64,000 nucleotides of DNA, from the NCBI RefSeq assembly GCF_963678635.1, contig NW_026971609.1, positions 1-64,000 of the forward strand, in the 5' to 3' direction. The position numbers and the translations under genes are program-made. Positions 55,870 to 64,000 of the stretch are shown piece by piece (positions within the stretch are counted from its first letter, which is position 1; each line of letters starts with the position of its first letter). Source of the stretch: Symsagittifera roscoffensis. Its lineage: Eukaryota; Xenacoelomorpha; Acoela; Convolutidae. The notes below the pieces were generated by a model. That model was not told where the DNA came from, made no database searches, and saw only the letters and a list, made by a program, of their open reading frames with translations.

Positions 55870-57900
55870 TCGTGATAAATGGTGTTCCGACTTAATTGTG
55901 TTTTAATGTCTGTTATATGGAAAACTTGCCAAAAGTGTTTCAGAAAAATGTTTTTTGCTGCACAGTTCAAGCTGATACAAGTTTAATTGAAGACTTTTAT
56001 ATTTTGTTAAGCTTGTGCCATGTGCTTTGGCTAGTTTACCGAAGGTTTTAGAAGGTGATATATTTGGATTACGATTTTCATTCCATGTAGGAGTAATAAT
56101 GATTTTTGATTCTGCTCCAGATTCGATTAAAAGCTCTTTTTCAGAATCGGCTGCTTGAAAAATTTTGTTTTTTGGGCTTTCAAAAAAAAGTGGGGTTGTT
56201 CAAATTTTTATTTCAGGTGACAAACTTTGTTTCGTGTGTTTTGGTATATACTGTTCACATTTAAGCTATTGTCAATAATGTGAGGGAATAATTTATGTTG
56301 TTTTCTCGATTGATTTTTTTGTTCTTGAAGGTTTGAGTTAGGATTGCCATTCTGCTAAAAAGTCGATTCCATTGGTTTTTCGTAGTCATGATCTATTTTG
56401 AGCATGTTGGTAATTAATGTGTTTTTGGTTCTACTTTCGTCATGTGTGCTTTAAAAGTGTAAATGGTTTGGTTGAATTTTTAGAGTCTCCGTATTATCAT
56501 TATCGGGGGGGGGGGGGGGGTGTTGGAGTTGTTTCGGATGTAAATTGATAAATTGTTCTTGATTGATTTGTCTGTGATGTTTTGGTAGACTACTTCTATA
56601 GTTTTGAGTTTTTCGATTTGAAAATTGTTAATTATTTCGATATGGTGACTGAGGATAGTTTTCTGATCTGTTATGATGGTGTTACTTCTAATTCTAGAAC
56701 TTTCACTGGATCTATTGTTTTAGTCTTCTGTTAGAATAGTTTCGTGATCTAATGTAAGAGTAGTTTCCATTACGATTGTTTGACTAGTATCGATTACAAT
56801 TGTTCGAATAATTTCTTGATCGATCTTTAGAAAAAATCTTATACGGAGGTTTGAGTCTGAACGACTTCTTTAATAGTTAGAATAAATACTTCTATTAGAC
56901 TCTGATCTAGAGTAATTGTTTCTGTTCTGATTGTTTTGACTATTTGATCTACTATATCTGTTTTATGAATAGTTCTGTGACTTTCGTCTATCTGGTGATC
57001 TTCCAAGAAATTTATTAGAAAACGAGATTTTGATCTGCTAATACTAAAGCTAGTTGGTAGTGTTTTGCTGATTTGTTACTACTTTGCCTGTTTTTTGTAT
57101 GGTAAACTCCGATCTTTCTTCATGTATTGATAGAAAAGTTATTTGGGTTTTTCTGTTTTGGTCTTCTATTTAATTCATTTGTTCGTATTTGTCTGCATTC
57201 AGCAACGCTTTATCAGGATCTGCTGCAGTAGTGTCACTGCTTTCATTTAAAGTTTGGGTTCTTTTCAAACATATTCAGGAATCGGATTCAGGATTTTCTC
57301 TGCCTATTCCTTATCGGACTCTTTGACTTAATTTACATGTGAAGTTTTTTTAGAACTTTTTTTTAAACATTGTAGTTTTAAATTTTTGTATCCACTAGTT
57401 TTGTTGGGATTTCAGCTTGTTCTAATTTATCCAAAAGTTTTTCGAAATCTATATCAAGCTCTCGGGTTGATGTTGGGTGTGATGCTCTCTTTGTTAATGC
57501 TATTTTTCTTAATTGTGGTCTAGATGTCATCAGTAGGTTTCTGTCAATTTTGTTTTTTTTTGTAGTCATTTGTTTTGAGAAAGTAAGCGTTTGATTTTAC
57601 TGTGGTTTGTCTTATAGCTTCTTTCTGGTTGGATAAAACTGTTTGATGTTTTTTTGTTTCATTCAGAGTCGAACTTTTTTTGAAAATTGTTGAATGAATT
57701 GTTTCCAGCCAGATTTGTTTTGTATTGGTAAAAGTGAGAACTATTTTTGTGCTGCGCCGTCGAGTGTAGTGTGTATCAGTGCGGTGCGTCTTTGAATCTA
57801 ATTTTGGTAACTTGGCATTTAAGTAGATTTTGGGCCTAAAGTTTGGTTTCATTGTCATGTGAAGTAGTTCTGCTGTATTTGATATTTGTGTGAAATTTTT
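55870..57900 (-). repeat. ~2.07-kb diverged tandem unit 2 (gag/protease-like)
   Basis: Partner of 53810-55850. A run of 17 or so G at about 56504-56521 interrupts it. Minus-strand frames at 57858-57544 and 57569-57378 are basic and asparagine/threonine-rich and may be gag-like, though I cannot place them in a family. Confidence 0.7.
55890..56165 (-). pseudogene. Retroviral-type protease remnant, unit 2
   Basis: Minus strand reads E-L-L-I-E-S-G-A-E-S-K-I-I-I-T, with glutamate in place of the usual catalytic aspartate, then W-N-E-N-R-N and K-L-A-K. The frame is open for about 90 codons before a stop, longer than in unit 1. Confidence 0.5.
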
Positions 57901-58669
57901 AAGCTGATTTTTTGTTAATTCATAATGTTGTAAATAGTAGGGTTATAGATTTTTGTTTTTCTTTTGTTGACTATCAATAAAATGTTGTTGGTTTTGATGA
58001 AAAAATGCATCCTCAGAGTAGTGTGCTTGGTTTTGCTGGAAATGTCTATTAGTTGAGTAGTTTTTTTGTTGAATAAATGTATAATTTGTAGTGCGGTCTT
58101 TCTCAGATTTTCTCTCTTGATTGAAGTTTACAGATTGGGATATTGGTTTTAGTACCTGTTGGGTATAGTTATGTGCTTGTGATTGGTTTTATTTTGAGTA
58201 TGGTGGTCGTGGTAATAGATTTCTTATGCTGTTTTTTAATTTTGAAAAAATCATAATGATGGTTTGCAAAGTTGTTTCAAATTGGGTATTTTTGCTTATT
58301 AGTTGGTCGTTTTTTGGTAGTTGGTCTATTTGTTTGATAATCGATCTGTGAATATTTCGGAACGACTGATGATTTGACTGTTGATTGCAATGTGATTGGT
58401 GGAAAAGGGTTGATTATTGTGTGGTGTGGTAGTTATTGGATGTATTGTAGAGATAATTTTTTGGTGCTTTTGTAAGTAGTGTTTCGACAGTATCTCGTTT
58501 TCAACTTGAGATGGAGTTTGATTATCTGGTTGTGTTAGGTTTCTGGTTAAATTAAGGTTTCTTTTGTGTTTATAAGTTTGAAATTAAGCTTTTGTTACTT
58601 GAACATTGCGTTATAATTTATAGGTGTGGTAGCAGGTGTAAGTGGAATTACTCTCAAGTAGTTTCTGTG

Positions 58670-58960
58670 TATTGAATTGGTTGCAATTGCTGCGCTGGAG
58701 ATATCTTTTGGGACGTTAACGGTAAAACAAGAGACCATTCAGGGTCCCATACATAATCTGTTCCGGCTGCCAAAAATTTTTGATAGTTTGTTTGCGGTCT
58801 AAAAAATTTTCTTGCCTGCGATTTTAGATCTAAGTTGTGTTGAAAATAATCTTTATTGAAGCATTTCAGGAATCTTTGTAGATCAAAGTTAATTTTTTGT
58901 GATGTTTCAGTAACAATGAGTGCTTTACGAATTGAACCTTAAAATGGCGAAAAAAGGTGT
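58670..58960 (-). pseudogene. Unidentified coding-like segment (retroelement?)
   Basis: Minus strand stays open for over 80 codons with protein-like composition: G-S-I-R-K-A-L-I-V, then I-N-F-D-L-Q-R-F-L-K-C-F-N-K-D-Y-F, Y-V-W-D-P-E-W-S-L-V-L-P-L. A TAA sits just upstream in the same frame (near 58939). Its position upstream of the protease-like units fits a gag region, but no family was recognised. Confidence 0.35.
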
Positions 58961-59329
58961 ATTTCGCGTTTTACTATGTTTGTGGTGGTGACACATAAAT
59001 TGTTTCAATGGTTTCTAATATAGAAAAAAAAATTATAACTGATGGTAAAAAGATCATATGTGAAGATGAAGGTTGAATTTGCACTTTGTGAGTTTAGATG
59101 TTGATATATTCTATAAAAACGTCTGAAAATTCTAATTCATTATCATATCTTTGTATTCGGTTTAATAATGACTTGATAATTGTGGTGGCAAAATGATGGT
59201 AGTCGATAGTAAGTATGCCGTAATGTAATGTGAAGCCTGGTAAGTAGTAATCGAGTAAATAACGTTTGATTTTTACCTCAAGATTTTTTTTTACATGGGC
59301 TATTCCCTTTTCGGAACAAAGTTACCATT

Positions 59330-59560
59330 AGATTACGGCAAAGTTGTACTTCTCCTCTACCGATATCGCTTTGTGGAGTACTAACAAAGGTGAGGATACA
59401 GTCATTGTCAAAACTATTGTCGTTTTGAATCATTTTTTCAGTGGGATTACTGGCGTATTGGTTGATGAGCGAAATGGCGTTTTGGTTGATTCCAAGTGTA
59501 GAAACTTAGTGGTTTCCGCATATATGTTTTTTTATTCTGCATTTGCATTTTTTGGATGAT
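59330..59560 (-). pseudogene. Unidentified coding-like segment (retroelement?)
   Basis: Minus strand reads N-P-T-E-K-M-I-Q-N-D-N-S-F-D-N-D-C, then F-V-S-T-P-Q-S-D-I-G-R-G-E-V, open for about 65 codons. The composition is more protein-like than in the opposite-strand 71-codon frame. May belong with the segment at 58670. Confidence 0.25.
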
Positions 59561-60540
59561 GTTGTTGTGGATTCTGATTCTGAAAAAGGTTTTTGACTGT
59601 TTATTGATTTACTCTTGTCCTAGATTATATCTCGAAGGTTTCGAAGTTCTTGTTTTGCAGTAGAATCAGGTTCCAAAATTGCGTTCCGTGTTCTGGAAAG
59701 TTTCGAATTATTTGTTGAATTTTGATTTGTAATTATTGCCCCATTTTTGTTTGATTTTTTGACCTGATGTAACTTATTTTTGGTTTGTGTGGTTTTATTA
59801 CAAAGTCGTATCCTTCTTCTTTAATTAAATATTTGTGAAATATTATTGTTTGTTTGTTTCCTAAAATATCTCCTGACATAAGTGATAGGGTGATATGTGC
59901 AAAATCCAAGGATTCGATTTTAGTGTTTCTTAAAGTATTAGTTCATACCGTTTAGACGGGTTGGAAGAGAGTATTTTAATTCGTTAGAATGGTTGATAAT
60001 TTCTCGTCTGGTCAAGTTTTATTTAGGGAAAAACTTAGTCTTACTTAGGATTGCGATTTGTGATCAATGGTTGGAGAAGAGTAAAACAATCCACAAAGTT
60101 CAGGTATTATTGGAACACAACTAGATCAAAAGGTAATATTTTAAATTTTACTCAATTCACGATGTGTTTAAGTTTGGGTCAATTAAGAAGAAGGGCTCAA
60201 GTGAAGGACGAGTAACTGAAGTTCATTGCTGTTTAACCCAATTAAAATGATTAATTATTTGAAAAAATTTAAGTAGTCTTGGGTCGTTGATCAGGATTAA
60301 GGTGTGAATTGACGTTTGAAATCTTTAGACACTTTCTATTCGGAGGTGGGGCGAACAAAACTGTCCTGATTGATCCAAGGAAAGACTGATGGTCAACTAT
60401 TTGAAAGTGAAATGTGATGTAGAATTAAATTAAAAATTAAAGGTCAATGGAGAGTTCTGAGGATATGCTTTAAGGAAATATTTAGACTGAAATAAAACAA
60501 GGACATGCCTTGACAATTATTTAATTAAAAGCTTAAGATT

Positions 60541-61420
60541 TAAAAAGTTTAGATTTGCAAGCTTCAAATGAGATTTGTTCCTTGAGTGATTTGTGTTTTG
60601 TTTTAGATGAAAAAACAACGATGCATTTGATGCATTGTTGAAGTAAACAGAAAATCTCGAGAACCAAGGAACTTTTTAACCATGTTTTAAAACTAGTTTA
60701 GGCTTTAAAATTACTAAAAGTTATCATTCTTACACCAAAGAAGAAATTTCGAATAAACATGAGATCTAAATTGTTTTACTTTTAATATAATTACTTTATA
60801 TAGATCGTTGAGAGATAAATAGCTTTTGAAATGAGTCTTAATGCTCCAAATATTATTTTTCATGTTTGTGATGGAAAAAATACTGGATTGATAATTTCAT
60901 AGAGGAATTATCGTTGCAGTCTCCTAATTTGTTTCACGACGTGGAATTTTGACGTGGAACTACTATCAACTATCATGGTTTAAAAAGGTTAGATTTGCAA
61001 GCTTCAAATGAGATTAGTTCCTTGAGTGATTTGTGCTTTGTTTTAGATGAGAAAACAACGATGCATTTGATGCATTGTTGAAGTAAACAGAAATTCTCGA
61101 GAAGCAAGGAACTTTTTAACCATGTTTTAAAACTAGTTTAAGCTTTAAAATTACTGAAAGTTATCAGTTTTACGCCAAAGAAGAAATTTCGAATAAACAT
61201 GAGATCTAAATTGTTTTACTGTTAATATAATTACTTTATATAACTCGTTGAGAAAGAAATAGCTTTTGGAATGAGTCCTAATGCTCCAAATATTATATTT
61301 CATGTTTGTGATGGAAAAAGTACTGGATTGATATTTATTGATAAGGAATTATCGTTGCAGTCTCCTAATTTGTTTCACGACGTGGAATTTTGTTCCACTG
61401 TTCTGGTTTTGGCCTGGAGT
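60541..61420. repeat. 440-bp tandem duplication
   Basis: Unit starting 'agatttgcaagcttcaaatg' at 60551 and 60991. High identity; the copies end near 'cacgacgtggaattttg'. The second copy contains a 69-codon frame from an ATG at 61271 (M-S-P-N-A-P-N-I-I-F-H-V). The first copy has the same start (60831) but hits a stop, so I do not call a gene. Each unit also holds the hairpin 'caacgatgcat' / 'atgcattgttg'. Confidence 0.9.
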
Positions 61421-61956
61421 AAGCTTGATTACTCGGTTGAAATGATGAGATTTATTGAGACGTGGAGGTATGCTAATTAGTTTTTCTATACTGTTTAATT
61501 TTTGTGATGTGTTTTTAACCTTGTTTCTGTTTATATTTGCTAAATCTACTTTTTAGAATTCTGTTTGAGACTCTTGGTCGCACCAGAAGAGTTTATGTCG
61601 GGGGTGGCTGTTTCATAGAGTAATTTCCGATAAAGTACACCGTCTGTTCGTCACGCCATCTTTTTTTCGGCCGGATAGATTCGTGCAACTTTTTAGTCTA
61701 ATACCATTCTTAATCTTACTTTTATTTCTCCTAGTATCAAAAGATCTAGTGTATACTGGTAGTTGCGAGTTAGGCTATGGAACTTGTACAAAAAGAGAAG
61801 AATGTCTTCTAAGATTTATTCAAGTTGTTCTGGTGCTGAAACTACAGGTAGTTTCAGCACTACAAATAATTGTCAGTGTCAGAGATGGAATATGATTTGT
61901 TAGTTGTTAATATTTTATAGGGAGAGTGTTAACATTAAAATAATTGGTTATAAATA

Positions 61957-62187
61957 CTAGTTTAGAACTGGTTCCACCCATTTGGGGCTTGGAGAGTTTT
62001 TTTTGGTTTTTGAGTTGTTTATTGTAGCGAAGGACGGATGGAGAGATTTCTTATTCTTTGGAGTAGTTTCCTTTTGAGTGGTTGGAGCAGTGACTTCGTG
62101 AAGAAGGAGAGATGTAGTTGTTAGTGTAGAGAGAAGAAGAACGGTTGTTCGTGTTTCAAAAGTGGGTCTCGTTTGGTCGTGGGTCAT
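61957..62187 (-). CDS. Threonine-rich frame of unknown status
   Basis: True ATG at 62187 and 76 codons. A threonine-rich lead (T-T-V-L-L-L-S-T-L-T-T-T-S-L-L-L) could be a poor signal peptide, followed by a lysine/serine-rich part. No family recognised. It lies at the upstream end of the A/C-rich minus-strand region, so it may be the start of a retroelement gene or chance. Confidence 0.2.
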   Translation of the reverse strand: MTHDQTRPTFETRTTVLLLSTLTTTSLLLHEVTAPTTQKETTPKNKKSLHPSFATINNSKTKKNSPSPKWVEPVLN

Positions 62188-62539
62188 CTTGAGTGATCAT
62201 GTCAAGATTCTAGATTGATGCAATGATAGGTCGATTTCAATAAGCATAGAGCGAGACTACGTGTAGGATGAAATTTGACCTTTGATCGAGGTCGTAGCTC
62301 ATGGTGAGAGTATGTACTTCGAGTGACGTCATTCTGTTGGGTGAGGTCAGAGTGGGTTACAGTTTCACCTTCTCTTTGAGTCTCTCTTTGTGTTCAACCT
62401 TTTGTTTTTTTTATCAGGTGTTTTTCTCTTTTTTGTTTGTTGTATCCTTTTCCCCGAAATTGGATTACATTATTTTGGGTTTTTCCTGTGACTCTTTTGT
62501 GTTTCATTTGGTTTCAAAAATAATTGAAAGTGGGTTTTA

Positions 62540-64000
62540 AAGGAATAAGTGATTTTTCATATCTTATTTTACAAAAGTATTTTACATATTTTATATTTTA
62601 CAAAAGTTCTGTCGATGTTAAGACCAAATTTCAAAAAAATTAAAGCTGAAAAAAAATAATTTTTAGAGTGATCTCCTAGCATTTGAATTTTCCAATAAAT
62701 TTTAGAAATTAGTTCCTGAAAATTTTTCAATATGTTATGTAGTATTTTCCACTGAGTAAAAGCGCGGTGGGGGACACTAATATTAGGCGTTCTACAATCC
62801 CAAAAGGGTTTTGTTGATGGTCAGACTAAATCGGCCGATCGAAAGGTTACCCAACTCCCCCATTTCATTAATGCTCTCTTCAGCTCTCTTCTGTCCTCTC
62901 TAGCTAGTTCAGCAAATTGTGGGCTTAATAGGTAAAATCTACTTCAATCACAAAGGAAACAAAGAGTAACTTACAGTTTCCGTAAAGAGCTAACTACTAT
63001 CAACTACTTGTACTAAAAACCCGCGTCTCGTTTTGTTCAATCGCTTCGCTAACTCACTCGTAGGTCTTCATTCGATTAAATCCAGGATTACCAATTCTAC
63101 CAACTCGTTCACGCAAATAACTCAACCCGGTACTAAACTCGGGCACGAGCGCAACTCCCTCACTCAAATAATTCAACCCGATACTAAACTCCGATTCTAA
63201 TTGACTAATCCAACTAATTAATATCGTTGAGACACATCTAGCCTCGCTTGAATCAAAAGCGTCCTCAATGAACCAACTATTCTTCTCGACTCCAATCGTT
63301 CTCACTATAACTGAAAAGGAAATAATCCTAGTAGCAGCTCCAACTGTTCTGCCTACGGGTGGGGCTTTTTTTCTTTATAGTTTTTGTCTATTCGAGTTTT
63401 AGATATACATAGAGTTATGTCGTACCCACAAGTCCTGACATTTACTTTGGTACCCATTTCGCAAGGTCTTAACTGAATTCTTTCTCTGACGACACTAGTC
63501 TTAAATTCCAACTTCCTTATAAGTATCTCTAAGTAAGTTGTGCAAATATCAAGTCCACTTTCACCTCCAAGCCGAGTTATGTTTGATTAACCAATCTCCT
63601 AAGGTTTTAACATTTTTATCCCGTTAACGTTCCGACCCCTCGGAATAGGGAAAAATCCTTTCAATGGGTTGCTTCTTCATTTCGAGCATCTAAATTTCCG
63701 ATCAAAACTCTATTCAAATCCCGACCTGTTAGCTACCGGGCAAATGTAACTCTCTTATTAGGGGTAAATTTATGCTAAACAGCCACCTCCAGGGACTGGG
63801 TAAATATCCTGTCCATTCATGTTATTTAGGAGACCTATTTCCCATGCAATGCTCCATTTACTGCCATTTTCTCTTACACTACTTTTCTTTAGTCTGTGGA
63901 ATTTTTTTAATGGCTTGTTCTCCAAGTTGAGATGAACCCAATGTTCGCCATGTCCACTTTAGTTAGTTCCATAACTTCGTTGTTTCAAAGTAAAAGCTAT
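62540..64000. other. No gene recognised; 51-bp direct repeat
   Basis: From about 62760 the sequence is less AT-rich than the rest of the window. A unit with 'caactc...cgcaaataactcaacccggtactaaactc' occurs at 63101 and, diverged, at 63152. An 83-codon minus-strand frame across it has no ATG start and is partly a product of the repeat. Confidence 0.5.

Noticed and set aside
61683-61895. 70-codon frame that looks like a signal peptide followed by a cysteine-containing segment
   Set aside because: It starts at GTG with no in-frame ATG upstream before a stop, and no splice acceptor is evident, so it cannot be supported as a secreted protein.

Overview
This window looks like nuclear DNA from a repeat-rich, AT-rich animal, probably a marine invertebrate; a tunicate or larvacean is a guess I cannot confirm. 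The evidence is eukaryotic: GT-AG introns with a TACTAAC-type branch point, a Ty3/gypsy LTR retrotransposon, non-LTR (LINE) remnants, a tRNA-like SINE head, and many copies of a short non-autonomous element. There are no operons and no bacterial gene density. Most open reading frames are short and are chance frames or transposon debris.

Layout. 0-5 kb: a 33-bp minisatellite, a degenerate 27-bp repeat, and a segment paralogous to 30.4-35 kb that carries a dead lipocalin exon. 4.3-8.6 kb: a 2.14-kb tandem duplication containing poly-C tracts, hairpins and a diverged copy of the short element ('element M'). 9.4-14.6 kb: a 1.74-kb unit repeated three times, each holding LINE ORF1-like sequence and the start of a reverse transcriptase domain; the rest of that domain follows to about 15.3 kb. 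16.8-22.1 kb: two element M copies flank a duplicate of the 5' end of the FkbM-type methyltransferase gene, which is itself intact at 20.3-21.3 kb (minus). 22.2-28.4 kb: a full-length Ty3/gypsy retrotransposon (minus strand) with near-identical 230-bp LTRs, a primer-binding site and a 4-bp target duplication, but with frameshifts in its genes. 30.2-37.8 kb: a SINE and a two-exon, lipocalin-like secreted protein gene (minus) whose roughly 5-kb intron is filled with repeats. 39-43.7 kb: more element M. 43.8-49.6 kb: a degenerate repeat array and an apparently identical 1,328-bp tandem duplication carrying a small candidate first exon. 52.2-53.8 kb: three large palindromes in a row. 53.8-62 kb: a T/G-rich stretch whose minus strand holds degenerate retroelement gag/protease-like segments, duplicated at about 2.07 kb. 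62-64 kb: no recognisable gene.

Two host genes are well supported: the FkbM-type methyltransferase (single exon, membrane-anchored) and the lipocalin (two exons). Neither is functionally linked to the other in any visible way. Local tandem duplication is the dominant theme: at least five independent blocks are repeated side by side. Element M has subterminal inverted repeats, a 3' hairpin and insertion between T residues without a clear target duplication, an architecture resembling Helentron-derived INE elements.
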